Assembly: GCA_003235365.1 (NCBI GenBank)
Contig: QJWJ01000243.1
Location: 1-52,741, forward strand
Origin: Deltaproteobacteria bacterium
GTDB lineage: Bacteria; Myxococcota_A; Polyangia; Polyangiales; Polyangiaceae
Direction of reading: 5' to 3'
Length of the DNA: 52,741 nt
Of the stretch, positions 35,220 through 44,340 are shown in pieces. The notes under the pieces were generated by a model, which did no database searches, had not been told where the DNA came from, and was given only the letters and a program-made list of their open reading frames with translations. The position numbers and the translations under genes were made by a program. The first letter of the stretch is position 1. Each line of letters begins with the position of its first letter.

Positions 35220-36485
35220 GTGATTCGACCAGGCACGAGCAGTTGGCGCCAACGCCCCGAACGTCGTAGCGCCCCCGATTGCGAGGCGCGGCAAAGCGAC
35301 GTACGCCCGTCCGCACACGCTGCCGCTCAGGCAGCCCTGCGAGGCAGTGTCACAGCGGGTCTGCTGGCGGCGGTGGCGGCCTGTTCGGGTGGCCCGGCTG
35401 ACGCGTCGAGCCCGACCGAAAGTCAGCCGACGCTGATCGACGCGCGCGTCGTCGTTTCTCGTTCCTCGTCCACCGACGTCGAGTCCGCCCAAGCCATGGC
35501 CCACTTTGCCCAGGTTGGCGCGAACAGCCGCGACACTCTGGAAGCTGCCGGTCTGGTCGAACCGATCCCCGGTGTGGGCCGATGCGAAGCGCCGGCGGAC
35601 TACTCGAACCGTTCGTTCTCCGGAGTCGAAGAGGTGCGTCTGCTCGACGTCGGTGAGGTGACCCTGGAGGCGCTGCGCAGCGCTGTGGACACCAGCACCA
35701 TTGGGGCGAGCACGATTGGGAGCAACACGGCCGAGGACGGCGTCGATGCCAGGGCCGCAGAGGATGGCGCACTGGACGAATCAGAACCGGCGGAAGCCGC
35801 CGGCGAAAGCACTGACGTTCACGAGCAGGAGAGGCAAGACCGGCGGTTGAGAGCGGCCGCGGCGCTCCCCCCCGCACCGGTCTCGCTGGCCCCCTACGCC
35901 TTCCCCAGTATTTCCGGCTTCGCCTCGGGCGTGGTCTACACGTCGCGGGACCGTTCCGCCGAGGCCCTGCCGAGTGGCGTGCCGTACCGAGTCGCGGTCG
36001 CCGGCAGCCCCGACCTTCCCGGCTTCACCATCGAAGGCACGGCGCCGTCGCAATTGCGCGACGTCACCCTCGGTGGCGAACCCCTCAGCCAAGTCGAGCG
36101 AATTTCCGCAAGCGCGCCGCTCGACGTCACGTGGCTCGTCGATCGAAGCACCTCGACGACGGATCCCTCTCCCGGCGATCGTCACAGTGGCGGTGACGTG
36201 TTGGGTGACATCGTGGTGGTGGACCTGGCCAACGGAGACGACGGTTCCGTGTTCGTCCGTTGCACGTTTGCCGATGAAATCGGCGCCGGAACCATTCCCG
36301 CCGAGTGGCTCGATGGTCACAGCGGTCGTGGGCGAGTGCAGCTGCACCGACGTCGGGTGTTGAGCGGAACGCTCGCCTCTCCCGCAGCAGACGGCAGCCC
36401 CTTCTCGGAGCCGACTCTCGACAGCGCCCGCATTCGGCTGAGTTTCGATCTCGAAACCAGCGTGAGCGTCCATTTCGCGGACTGA
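35220..36485 (+). CDS. Exported lipoprotein, unknown function
   Basis: 421 residues from a GTG start. The basic leader of about 40 residues is followed by a hydrophobic helix and the lipobox LLAAVAAC (Cys55). The mature protein contains an acidic low-complexity stretch at about 170-205, and a C-terminal half with beta-rich segments ([53 protein letters not shown]). No catalytic motif is recognised. It may form a unit with the previous gene and the lipase-like gene 53 bases downstream. Evidence that it is real is the lipobox, length and codon bias. Confidence 0.65.
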   Translation: MIRPGTSSWRQRPERRSAPDCEARQSDVRPSAHAAAQAALRGSVTAGLLAAVAACSGGPADASSPTESQPTLIDARVVVSRSSSTDVESAQAMAHFAQVGANSRDTLEAAGLVEPIPGVGRCEAPADYSNRSFSGVEEVRLLDVGEVTLEALRSAVDTSTIGASTIGSNTAEDGVDARAAEDGALDESEPAEAAGESTDVHEQERQDRRLRAAAALPPAPVSLAPYAFPSISGFASGVVYTSRDRSAEALPSGVPYRVAVAGSPDLPGFTIEGTAPSQLRDVTLGGEPLSQVERISASAPLDVTWLVDRSTSTTDPSPGDRHSGGDVLGDIVVVDLANGDDGSVFVRCTFADEIGAGTIPAEWLDGHSGRGRVQLHRRRVLSGTLASPAADGSPFSEPTLDSARIRLSFDLETSVSVHFAD

Positions 36486-36538
36486 GCCAACAGCGGAACG
36501 CTGACCTTGAGACCGTCGCACGTGGGACAGCGCCGACC

Positions 36539-37678
36539 TTGAGCCAGCTGCATCGCGTCTACCTCGTACCGGGAATGTTCGGATTCTCCGAACTCGCTGG
36601 TTACGAGTACTTCGGGCATCTCCGGGACGAGTTGGAGCGCCACTTTCGAGCCCGAGGTTTTCGCCTCGAGTCGGACGTGATCGCAACGCCGCCGACTGCC
36701 AGCGTTCGGCACCGCGCGCGGATCCTGGCCAAGACCTTGAGCAAGCTGTGCGTCGGGCAGAAGGAACCCGTTCACCTGGTGGGCCACTCCACGGGTGGCA
36801 TCGACATTCGCCTGGTATTGTCAGCCACCTGCGACTTGGGCCTCTCGGCGGACCAGCTCCAGTGGCGCAAGTGGGTGCGTTCAGCGGTGTTGGTAAACAC
36901 GCCGAACTTCGGCACACCGCTCGCCACCTATTTCACGACCGTCGCGGGCGGCCGCGTGTTGTATGCCTTGAGTCTGCTCACGGTGTTGTCGCTGTCGATC
37001 GGTGAGCCGTCACTCGCGCTATTTTCGAGGGTCCTGTCCAGCATCGGCAACGTCGACCTGTTGCTCGGCGGCGACACGCGCTTGTTTCGACGGGTGACCG
37101 ACGCCCTGCTGCGCTACGTCGATCGAGACAGTCGCAACGCGATCATCACCTATCTCAACAAGCTCCAGGCGGACCAGGGTGGCCTGATCCAGACGACGCC
37201 CGAGGCCATGGACTTGCTCAACTCGACGATCGTCGACAACCAGCACGTGCGCTACGGCTGCGTGGTCAGCGGCTCGGCGCCCACTTCACTCAAACGGCTC
37301 GGGGCTCGCATGTTCTCCCCCTACGACAGCGCCAGCGCGCTGTTGTACCGGTCGATCTTCAAGATTACCGCCGAACCCCACAAGCACTACCAGTACACCA
37401 AGCCGTCGCAGGCGGTGCTGCGAGAACTCCGCCGCACCATCGGCGTGGACGTCGATCCGACCACGAACGACGGCGTGGTGCCGACCCTGAGCATGCTGCA
37501 CGACCATCTGATCTGGTCTGGTGCCGCCGATCACCTCGACGTGATCGGTCACTTCAGAGATCGCTTTTCGCCCTCCGCGCACATGGACTGGATGGCGAGT
37601 GCGGCCTCTTTCGGGCGCAGTGAGTTCGCTGAAATGACGGGCGAAGTCGCGCAGTTTCAGATCGACTCCGTGTACTGA
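36539..37678 (+). CDS. Alpha/beta hydrolase, lipase-like
   Basis: 379 residues from a TTG start. The frame is open for about 78 codons upstream but that part overlaps the previous gene. The N-terminal [10 protein letters not shown] supplies the oxyanion-hole strand, GHSTGG (82-87) is the nucleophile elbow with Ser84, TTNDGVVPT gives the Asp (about 311) and DVIGHF the His (about 338), so a full catalytic triad can be proposed. The layout resembles bacterial triacylglycerol lipases or acyltransferases. There is no signal peptide, so it is probably intracellular or exported by an unusual path. It likely acts on lipid esters; the exact substrate is unknown. Confidence 0.8.
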   Translation: MSQLHRVYLVPGMFGFSELAGYEYFGHLRDELERHFRARGFRLESDVIATPPTASVRHRARILAKTLSKLCVGQKEPVHLVGHSTGGIDIRLVLSATCDLGLSADQLQWRKWVRSAVLVNTPNFGTPLATYFTTVAGGRVLYALSLLTVLSLSIGEPSLALFSRVLSSIGNVDLLLGGDTRLFRRVTDALLRYVDRDSRNAIITYLNKLQADQGGLIQTTPEAMDLLNSTIVDNQHVRYGCVVSGSAPTSLKRLGARMFSPYDSASALLYRSIFKITAEPHKHYQYTKPSQAVLRELRRTIGVDVDPTTNDGVVPTLSMLHDHLIWSGAADHLDVIGHFRDRFSPSAHMDWMASAASFGRSEFAEMTGEVAQFQIDSVY

Positions 37679-37705
37679 AGCGCGCTCGGAAGCGGCGCTG
37701 AAACA

Positions 37706-37719
37706 GGGCCGATCGGCCC
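37706..37719. repeat. Perfect 14-base palindrome after the lipase-like gene
   Basis: GGGCCGATCGGCCC lies 27 bases after the lipase-like stop. It can form a strong stem but lacks a following T-run, so it is at best a Rho-assisted end or a binding site. It is also rich in restriction-like symmetry, and chance is plausible at this GC content. Confidence 0.4.
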
Positions 37720-37853
37720 GTTAGTCGACTTTGGACACCTCACCCCTTTCCGGCGAACGTGTCCGAATCGGGTCGCGCTTCGAAGACGTCCGCAACGCTC
37801 GGTTCGATCTTCGCTGACGAGCGCATGCCTCTTCTGGCATCCTGGCGTGTCTG

Positions 37854-38762
37854 ATGGTTACGTACATCGATGGTCGCTACGTCGAAGATGCTGACGCCAC
37901 GGTCAGCGTGCGCACTCGCGCATTGAACTACGGTTTGGGTTGTTTTGGTGGGATCCGCGGCTATGCCTCGGACGAAGCGGGTCAAGTCCTGGTATTTCGC
38001 CTGGAAGACCACGTTCGGCGTCTCGCACGCTCGGCATCGATGCTGTTCCTCAAGCTGCCAGTTGCCGAACGCGAGGCATGCGATGCGATTTTGGAGGTGA
38101 TCCGGCGCAGCCAGATGCACCAAGACGTGTACGTGAGGCCGATGGTGATCAGCGCATCGACGGAGCTGTCGCCGGTGCTGCGCGAGCAAGACAGCAGCTT
38201 GATCATCTATTCGTTGCCGCTGCAACGCTACATCGACAAGGAGTCGATCAACGTCTGCGTTTCGTCGTGGCGTCGCACTTCCGACAATTCAATCCCGGCG
38301 CGCGCCAAACCGACGGGCATCTATCTCAACAGCGCCCTGGCGCGTCGCGAAGCGTTCGACAACGGCTTCGAAGAGGCAATCCTGCTCACCGAACGCGGCT
38401 ACGTCTCGGAGGGCAGCGCCGAGCACGTCTTCATGGTCCGCGACGGAGTGTTGTTCTCACCGCCGTCGACCGAGGACAACCTCGACGGCATCACACGCCG
38501 CACGCTGATCGAATTGGCGACGAAGGACCTCGGCTTCGAGTTCGTCGAACGCCCCATCGCCAGGACGGAGCTCTACGTCGCCGACGAGTTGTTCCTCTGC
38601 GGCACCGGCGCCGAAGTGACGCCCGTCAACTCCGTCGATCGGCGCACCGTCGGTGAAGGCGGCGTTGGTCCGATCACCGCCCGCCTCAAAGCCCATTTCT
38701 CCGACGTGGTCCGAGGCCGCGTCGAGCACCGTCGGCAATGGGTCACGCCGGTCTGGGGTTGA
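37854..38762 (+). CDS. ilvE: Branched-chain amino acid aminotransferase (class IV PLP enzyme)
   Basis: 302 residues, typical for bacterial BCAT. TRALNYGLGCFGGIRGY is the N-terminal family block, YVRPMVI and ARAKPTGIYLNS follow with the probable PLP-binding Lys at 152, and the ILLTERGYVSEGSAEHVFMV and DNLDGITRRTLIELA blocks complete the class IV signature. The enzyme exchanges amino groups between Leu/Ile/Val and 2-oxoglutarate, the last step of their synthesis. Cytoplasmic. It stands alone on the plus strand with 175 bases upstream and no ilv genes near it. A related D-amino acid or aminodeoxychorismate activity is less likely from length and motifs. Confidence 0.93.
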   Translation: MVTYIDGRYVEDADATVSVRTRALNYGLGCFGGIRGYASDEAGQVLVFRLEDHVRRLARSASMLFLKLPVAEREACDAILEVIRRSQMHQDVYVRPMVISASTELSPVLREQDSSLIIYSLPLQRYIDKESINVCVSSWRRTSDNSIPARAKPTGIYLNSALARREAFDNGFEEAILLTERGYVSEGSAEHVFMVRDGVLFSPPSTEDNLDGITRRTLIELATKDLGFEFVERPIARTELYVADELFLCGTGAEVTPVNSVDRRTVGEGGVGPITARLKAHFSDVVRGRVEHRRQWVTPVWG

Positions 38763-38837
38763 TCCGGCGCCGTCAGCCATTCGCGGCGCGAGTCGACAAC
38801 GCCTGTGCTCCGGCGAGTCCGGTGGAGACTCGAGCTG

Positions 38838-39404
38838 CTAGCCCTTGTCGCTTGGGGCCGGGTCTGCCTTGGGCTGCGGCGCGCCTTTGATCGGGAACAC
38901 CAACTGCTTGGCCGTCCCGTCACGCTCGAAGGTCACGCTCAGTTCCGGAGCCGTTCGCAACGACTCGAACACCTCGAAGGCATCCTCGGGTTGTTCGATC
39001 GAACGGCCGTTGACCGCCGTCACCACGTCGCCTGCCTGCAGATCGACCCCGCGCCAGAAGTTCTCGGGTTGCAGCGCCAAGATCCGAAACCCGGCGAACC
39101 GCCCTTCCTCCAGACTCGCCTCGACCACGACCCGCTGGAGGAAACTGCTGAAGCCCTCGTCGACCACTGCAACCACTTGGTCGCGCGTCAAACCGTCCGA
39201 GGCGGCCCTGCGTTGCGCCTTGGCCGCAGCAGCAGTCTGAGCAGGCTCGGCCGGCGCCGAGCCCCCGCACGCCATGGCTGTCAGAGCGCCCCCCAGCACC
39301 AGCCGCGACAGCTCTCGCCGCAAGACCGAGCGTGTTGGTGCGCGAATCGACTTGGCGAAGGCTCCAGGATGCGTGCTGAATTCGACGACGTGCAAACGCT
39401 TCAC
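38838..39404 (-). CDS. PDZ-domain lipoprotein
   Basis: 188 residues. A long N-terminal leader ends in a lipobox TAMAC (Cys46), then an Ala/Gln-rich linker. From about residue 85 the chain resembles a PDZ module: FAGFRILALQPENFWRGVDL, then QAGDVVTAVNGRSIEQPEDAFEV, and a closing strand ELSVTFERDG. The pattern is close to the PDZ domain of GspC-type secretion proteins, where LQAGD and VNG motifs recur. No protease domain is present. It may act as an adaptor at the membrane. It is separated from tmk by about 97 bases on the same strand, so cotranscription with the pan operon is possible. Confidence 0.78.
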   Translation of the reverse strand: MKRLHVVEFSTHPGAFAKSIRAPTRSVLRRELSRLVLGGALTAMACGGSAPAEPAQTAAAAKAQRRAASDGLTRDQVVAVVDEGFSSFLQRVVVEASLEEGRFAGFRILALQPENFWRGVDLQAGDVVTAVNGRSIEQPEDAFEVFESLRTAPELSVTFERDGTAKQLVFPIKGAPQPKADPAPSDKG

Positions 39405-39501
39405 GCAAATAGTGTACGCGCTGGTCGCCCGCGCTGGCCAACTTCGCTGAACCCGCTCGCCCAGATCGCCGATTTCATTGAGTGTCCGATGCGCGGACCG
39501 C

Positions 39502-40161
39502 TCAGGGGTGGTCGGCGATCAGCTGCAACACGCGATCCAGCAACTGCCGGTGAACCTGCTCGGTGGTCTGACTGCCGTCGACGTGCTCGAGCTGCTCACC
39601 TTCCACGAACTTCTCGCCCCGCAGGTACGCCTCGGCCAGCTCGCGCTGCAGCTCGTCGACTTCGTACAGCTCGTCCTTGCCACCGCGAGCGCGCCGGCGT
39701 GCCTTGGCAGTCTCCGCGGTGACGTCGAGCACCACGGTCAGGTCGGGTTTGGTCGCCGTGCGATTGATCTCGCGCAGCCAATCCATCCACACCTCCCCCA
39801 CCGGCGCGGTCAGGGACTGATACAGCAGACTGGACAACGTGTAGCGGTCACTGATCACCACCTGATTGCTGGCCAACGCTGGGCGGATCAGCCGCTCGTT
39901 GTGGTCGCAACGGTCCGCCGCAAACAGCAGCGCCATACAACGAAAATCGAGCCGGGCGACGGGGACGTCAGCGCCATCGCGCAGCTGACCACTCAGTGCC
40001 TGGCGCAGCAATACACCGACCGGCCCCGGCGTGGGTTCACGCGTCACGACGCAGTCGGTACCACTCCGAACCAACGCTTCGTGCAACAGCTTGGCTTGAG
40101 TGGTCGTTCCGCTGCCGTCGATGCCCTCGAGCACGATGAACCAACCGCGCTGCAAGCTCAC
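39502..40161 (-). CDS. tmk: Thymidylate kinase with altered P-loop
   Basis: 219 residues. WFIVLEGIDGSGTTTQAKLL is the P-loop region, DRYTLSSLLYQ the thymidine-binding block, and LTVVLDVTAETAKARRRARGG the region near the lid. The enzyme makes dTDP from dTMP with ATP. The usual P-loop lysine (GSGKTTQ or GSGKSTQ) is replaced by Thr, which I read directly from the codons GGA ACG ACC ACT. This could be a family variant or lower the activity. The start is GTG and overlaps the panC stop (GTGA, 40158-40161). Third gene of panB-panC-tmk. Confidence 0.9.
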   Translation of the reverse strand: MSLQRGWFIVLEGIDGSGTTTQAKLLHEALVRSGTDCVVTREPTPGPVGVLLRQALSGQLRDGADVPVARLDFRCMALLFAADRCDHNERLIRPALASNQVVISDRYTLSSLLYQSLTAPVGEVWMDWLREINRTATKPDLTVVLDVTAETAKARRRARGGKDELYEVDELQRELAEAYLRGEKFVEGEQLEHVDGSQTTEQVHRQLLDRVLQLIADHP

Positions 40162-41039
40162 GCTCCGGCCCCCGCAACCACAGCCAGCTCGGCTTCGTCG
40201 GGCAACACTCGATTGTCGATCAGGCGCGTCTTGCCGACGAAGGCGGCGACGGCGAGCAACGCTCGCTCCGGGCGCGCGGCGTCGGGCAAGCGGGATAGCC
40301 GCTCCGGGTCGGCGCAACTGACGTAGTCGATGACGGCGCCGGCAGACTGCAAGCACTCGGTGACCAGCGTTTCGAGCGCCCGCGGTGCGCGTTCCCCCTC
40401 GGAAAAAGCCAAACTCGCGCGGCTCAATCCTTCCGACAGCGACAGAGCTCGCGTACGCTCTTCGGGATCGAGGTAGCGATTTCGCGAGCTCATCGCCAAA
40501 CCGTCAGACTCGCGCACGATAGGATGGCCGACGACCTCGACCGGCAGGAACAAGTCGGCGACCATACGCTGGATGACTTTCAGCTGCTGGTAGTCTTTCT
40601 GCCCAAAGACCGCCGTACACTCGCCGGTCAGGCAGAACAACTTGCTGACGACGGTGCACACACCATCGAAATGCCCGGGACGAGACGCGCCGCACAGTTC
40701 GTCGGTGAGCGCCTCGACCCCAACCCGAGTTGCTTCGCCCGGCAGGTACATGGACCGCGGCTCGGGGGTGAACACGACATCCACGCCGACACTGCGGCAC
40801 TTGTCCAGATCCCCCGGCAAGTCACGCGGATAGAGCGCCAAGTCTTCGTTGGGTCCGAACTGCGTCGGATTGACGAAGATGCTCACCGCCACGTGCTTGG
40901 CACGGCGCTTGGCTTCACGCATCAAGGTCAGATGTCCTTCGTGCAAAGCGCCCATGGTCGGGACGAATGCCACCGGCCCGGTGAGGCGCAGCTCGTTGCA
41001 CGAACGGCGGTATTCAGCGGGGTCGTCGGTCCGAAACAC
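40158..41039 (-). CDS. panC: Pantothenate synthetase
   Basis: 293 residues from a GTG start with GGAGG six bases upstream (41046-41050), which lies inside the panB end. FVPTMGALHEGHLTLM carries the nucleotidyl-transferase HxGH motif, FVNPTQFGPNEDL and CGASRPGHFDGVCTVV follow, VFGQKDYQQL and the SSRNRYLDPEER block complete the family set. PanC joins pantoate and beta-alanine with ATP to make pantothenate, feeding coenzyme A synthesis. It lies between panB and tmk with overlapping or adjoining codons, so it belongs to the same operon. Confidence 0.96.
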   Translation of the reverse strand: MFRTDDPAEYRRSCNELRLTGPVAFVPTMGALHEGHLTLMREAKRRAKHVAVSIFVNPTQFGPNEDLALYPRDLPGDLDKCRSVGVDVVFTPEPRSMYLPGEATRVGVEALTDELCGASRPGHFDGVCTVVSKLFCLTGECTAVFGQKDYQQLKVIQRMVADLFLPVEVVGHPIVRESDGLAMSSRNRYLDPEERTRALSLSEGLSRASLAFSEGERAPRALETLVTECLQSAGAVIDYVSCADPERLSRLPDAARPERALLAVAAFVGKTRLIDNRVLPDEAELAVVAGAGA

Positions 41040-41040
41040 G

Positions 41041-42021
41041 TCAATCCTCCCGGGTGTCGGGCCCGTAAACCGGCGGGGCAGGTCTGACGATCGGCGTTTG
41101 CCCGGTATCGTCCGACTGGCGCAACGCAGGGGAAGGCGACACGACGTTCGAACCCGCCGTCGACGAACCTGCCTCGGCAAGCTGAGGGGCGTCCGTCGAG
41201 CGAGTTCTGGCAGCAAAGCTGTGTTCAGGGCCGGGGAAGACCCCGGAACGGATCTCCTCGGCATAGGCGCGCACGGCGTCCAGGACCGTGGTCCCCAGCT
41301 CCGCGTAGCGCTTGACGAACTTCGGTTTGAGGTCGCCATACAAGCCGAGCAGGTCGTAGCAGACGAGCACCTGACCGTCGCACTCGGGGCCCGCACCGAT
41401 GCCGATCGTCGGTACGTCGATGCTGGAGGTGATCCGAGCCCCGACGTCGCGCGGCAACCCCTCGAGCACCATCGAATAGACGCCCGCTTGCGCAAGCGCC
41501 GAGGCGTCGTCCAGCAGACGTTTTTCTTCTGCCTCTGCCTTGCCCTGAACGCGAAAACCGCCCATGCCGAGCACCGATTGAGGTGTTAACCCCAAGTGCC
41601 CCATGACGGGGATCCCCGCATCGACGATGCGACGCACGGCCTCGGCGGAGCGCACGCCCCCTTCGAGCTTCACCGCCTCCGCCGCACCCTGTTTGACCAA
41701 CACGCCCGCTGCGCGCAGCGCGTCCTCGGGAGACGTCTGGTAACTGAGAAACGGCATGTCCGCAACGACCTGAGCGCGCGGGTTGGCACGCGCCACCGCC
41801 CGCGTGTGATAGACCATCTCTTCGACGGTGACGCTCAGAGTGTTGGGCTGGCCCTGGACGACCATTCCCAACGAATCGCCAACCAACAAGATGTCCGCTC
41901 CCGCCTCGTCGAACAGCCGCGCAAACGTCGCGTCGTAGGCCGTAATCGCCACCAGTTTCTCGCCGCGTCGCTTGGCCGCGCGCACCATCGGCGCGGTGAT
42001 TTTGGGACCTCGATCAGGCAT
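41041..42021 (-). CDS. panB: Ketopantoate hydroxymethyltransferase with C-terminal extension
   Basis: 326 residues; standard PanB is about 260-280. ITAYDATFARLFDEAGADILLVGDSLGMVVQG carries the metal-binding Asp, and MGHLGLTPQSV and GIGAGPECDGQVLVCYDLLGL are family blocks. It transfers a hydroxymethyl group from methylene-tetrahydrofolate to 2-ketoisovalerate. The last 45-50 residues (after PGPEHSFAA) are Pro/Ser/Asp-rich and probably disordered. Start at the ATG 42019-42021; another ATG upstream in frame is less likely. First gene of the panB-panC-tmk operon, with panC beginning at its stop. Confidence 0.95.
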   Translation of the reverse strand: MPDRGPKITAPMVRAAKRRGEKLVAITAYDATFARLFDEAGADILLVGDSLGMVVQGQPNTLSVTVEEMVYHTRAVARANPRAQVVADMPFLSYQTSPEDALRAAGVLVKQGAAEAVKLEGGVRSAEAVRRIVDAGIPVMGHLGLTPQSVLGMGGFRVQGKAEAEEKRLLDDASALAQAGVYSMVLEGLPRDVGARITSSIDVPTIGIGAGPECDGQVLVCYDLLGLYGDLKPKFVKRYAELGTTVLDAVRAYAEEIRSGVFPGPEHSFAARTRSTDAPQLAEAGSSTAGSNVVSPSPALRQSDDTGQTPIVRPAPPVYGPDTRED

Positions 42022-42485
42022 GTTTGCGCGGGGTAAGATAGTGCGCCGCAGTGACGAGCGGCCAGACAATTCTGCGCTCGTGATGCGCTGATCGGGGCCG
42101 CTGGGCAGCCTCGGGGAGCCGGGGTGGTCTCGACGCAGCGGCTGGACTACGCTGGCAGGGTGCGACTCGATCACCGCCTTTTCAGTGACGCGACGCACTC
42201 GCCAGGTACGCCTGCACCGAATCGCGCGCCGATACTCGAGAACGCCCGAAGCCATCGCCCCGGTAGGGTCAGGAGGTTTCTCTGGGTCACATCCGGCCCC
42301 GCCTGGCGCGCCGCTCGGTGCGCTGCGGAGCGAACCGCCCGATGCAGACCACGACGCGCCCGGCCCGCGCCCTCGGCGCTTCAGCCGATCTGCACGGAAA
42401 CCGCGACGGGTCTCGTCGTTTGTGGCAGTGATCCCTCAGGCTCCTCGCGGCCGTGGTCGTTGCACCAGCGAAGTGGGACCCTTCG
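42022..42485. other. Intergenic region upstream of the eight-gene cluster
   Basis: This 464-base gap separates divergent panB and the MoxR/ABC cluster and should hold promoters for both. Small open frames exist on both strands, but none has a good ribosome site, recognised motif or convincing codon bias. I looked for a sigma-54 site and found only a poorly spaced TGGCAGGGTGC near 42153. No tRNA or hairpin-U element was seen. Confidence 0.5.
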
Positions 42486-44288
42486 ATGAACGACGCGTCG
42501 TTTTCACGGTTGATGGCCACGCTGGCAGCGCGCGTCCAACGTCGCTGGCTGTGGCGCGGAGCGCTGCACGCCGCAACCGCTGCCGGACTGTTCTCTGCGC
42601 TCGGCGTCCTTTTGCCGTTGCTCGCGCGCTCGGTGAGCCGCGCGCTGGGTGCGACGGCGCCGAGTTGGACCGTGCTGCCAATCTTGCCGGAGGTTTCTTG
42701 GACGAAGCTACTTCTGGTAGACGCGATTGGCTTGGCGACGGCTGGGCTCGTCGGAGCCTCGTGGGCGTGGCGGCGCCGCCCTTCGCCGGCTCAGGTCGCA
42801 CTGTTGTTCGACTTCAAGTTGGGGTCGCGACAAGAGATCAGCGCCGCACATGAACGGTCCAGTGATGACGAGCACTGGAACGAGGCCCTGTGCGAGCGCG
42901 CCGCGTCGCTGCTGCGCGAGGCCGTGCCATCGCAATTGCTCCCGCGCGCGTGGCGGCCGGCGCACTGGCTGCTACCGGTGAGTGTGTTGACGTGCAACTG
43001 GGCGATCCGCCAATCGGGTTTGGATGCCGCCCCAGGGGCGCGCGAGCCAGGCACCCAGGTGCTCGCACTGGATCGCCTCGACGAACTCACACCGCTGACC
43101 GAGTTGGCTGAAACCACACGAACCAGTGACTCCGAAGCCCAGAGACTCCGAGACATTTCGGCAAACGCCGAGCGACTGCAACGCCAGTTGTCGTCGGGCA
43201 TGACTCAACGCGAGGCGCTCGCCGACGTGGCCAAACTGCAAGACAGTGTCCGTCACGAACTCGAACAACTGACGTCGCGGTACGAACGCACCGCGCTGGA
43301 CGCGGCGATCCGAGTCTTTCAGAGCAATCCGGACACCCTTTCGGTAGCTCGCGCGCTCGACGACGGCGATCTGGAGCGATTGGACCAAGAGATGCGGCGT
43401 CTATCCGCCGCTGAAGAACGCGCAGCGCGGCTGGCAGCGAGCAAGACATTGGGCGAGGCCACTGCGGCCGCGCGGGCTGCGGGGGGAGTGAGCCTGGTGC
43501 GCAACCTCACCGAGCAGCAAGAGGCGTTCGAGCGACGCGCACTGGCAAGTGAACGGCTCGACCCACTCGTGGACGAGCTCGGCGCGCGCGACGAACGCGC
43601 CCCCCCCGAAGCAGCCCCCACCCACGCCCGGCCGCCCGAGGCGCGGAATGCCAGCGAGAGCGCGGCTCCAGCGCCTCCGCTCAGCTCGGCAGAGCGGCCC
43701 GGCGAGACTGCCGAGCACACCCGAGCCGGGGTCGAACGGGGTCAGGCCGACTTCCGTCCCGAACAGGGCGCACAGACTCATCAAGTCACTGGCGATCCGG
43801 GCGGTGACGTCCGTCAGGACACGACCGACGCCCTCCCTCACCTCTCCGAACCCAGCCCCAACGCGCTTCGTTACCAGACGCTGATGAACGCCAGTCGCGC
43901 GCTGGCTCGTCTTCAGAGCACTTTGAGCGGCCACCCGCTGCCATTGCCCAAACCACGTGGCGGTCCACCAGGTCAGCCATCACCCCAAGACGGGCGCCGT
44001 GGTCAGGCCAGCGGCGGCGAGAATCGCGACGAGGGCGATCACTCCGGCAGCTCACAACCCGTGTCGGGTCTCGAGCTACACGCGAAGACCGACCAGCCTT
44101 TCGATCCTCGTCGCGGTCGAACCAGCATGTCCATGGGGCGCAGCGCCGCTCAGGCGATTGCCAACGACGGCCGGGTCACGCCACAGTCGGTGCGCGCGGC
44201 AGCGCCACAGCAACTCGAGGGAGTCTTCCGAGCGTCGATTCCCGCAGAATACCGACAGCAGGTCAGTCGTTACTTCTCGTCGGAGTAG
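42486..44288 (+). CDS. DUF4175-like membrane protein with long disordered C-terminus
   Basis: 600 residues from the ATG at 42486. Hydrophobic helices at about 25-45 and 65-85 are followed by RRPSPAQVALLFDFKLGSRQEISAAHE, typical of DUF4175-type proteins that sit with MoxR/VWA genes. One more hydrophobic segment lies near residue 158-172. A coiled-coil region (about 210-350) precedes a Gly/Pro/Gln/Ser-rich stretch. The last 20 residues, with IPAEYRQQVSRYF, resemble the terminal motif of proteins in similar clusters. The in-frame ATG 11 codons upstream is not favoured. It opens the eight-gene cluster; moxR begins 52 bases after its stop. Confidence 0.75.
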   Translation: MNDASFSRLMATLAARVQRRWLWRGALHAATAAGLFSALGVLLPLLARSVSRALGATAPSWTVLPILPEVSWTKLLLVDAIGLATAGLVGASWAWRRRPSPAQVALLFDFKLGSRQEISAAHERSSDDEHWNEALCERAASLLREAVPSQLLPRAWRPAHWLLPVSVLTCNWAIRQSGLDAAPGAREPGTQVLALDRLDELTPLTELAETTRTSDSEAQRLRDISANAERLQRQLSSGMTQREALADVAKLQDSVRHELEQLTSRYERTALDAAIRVFQSNPDTLSVARALDDGDLERLDQEMRRLSAAEERAARLAASKTLGEATAAARAAGGVSLVRNLTEQQEAFERRALASERLDPLVDELGARDERAPPEAAPTHARPPEARNASESAAPAPPLSSAERPGETAEHTRAGVERGQADFRPEQGAQTHQVTGDPGGDVRQDTTDALPHLSEPSPNALRYQTLMNASRALARLQSTLSGHPLPLPKPRGGPPGQPSPQDGRRGQASGGENRDEGDHSGSSQPVSGLELHAKTDQPFDPRRGRTSMSMGRSAAQAIANDGRVTPQSVRAAAPQQLEGVFRASIPAEYRQQVSRYFSSE

Positions 44289-44340
44289 CGCGCAAGGAGT
44301 GTTCGCCAAAACCCACCACCGCGATAAGCTGGACCCACGC

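Noticed and set aside
42150..42170. Possible sigma-54 promoter TGGCAGGGTGC upstream of the eight-gene cluster
   Set aside because: The GG and GC elements are only six bases apart, whereas sigma-54 sites need about ten.
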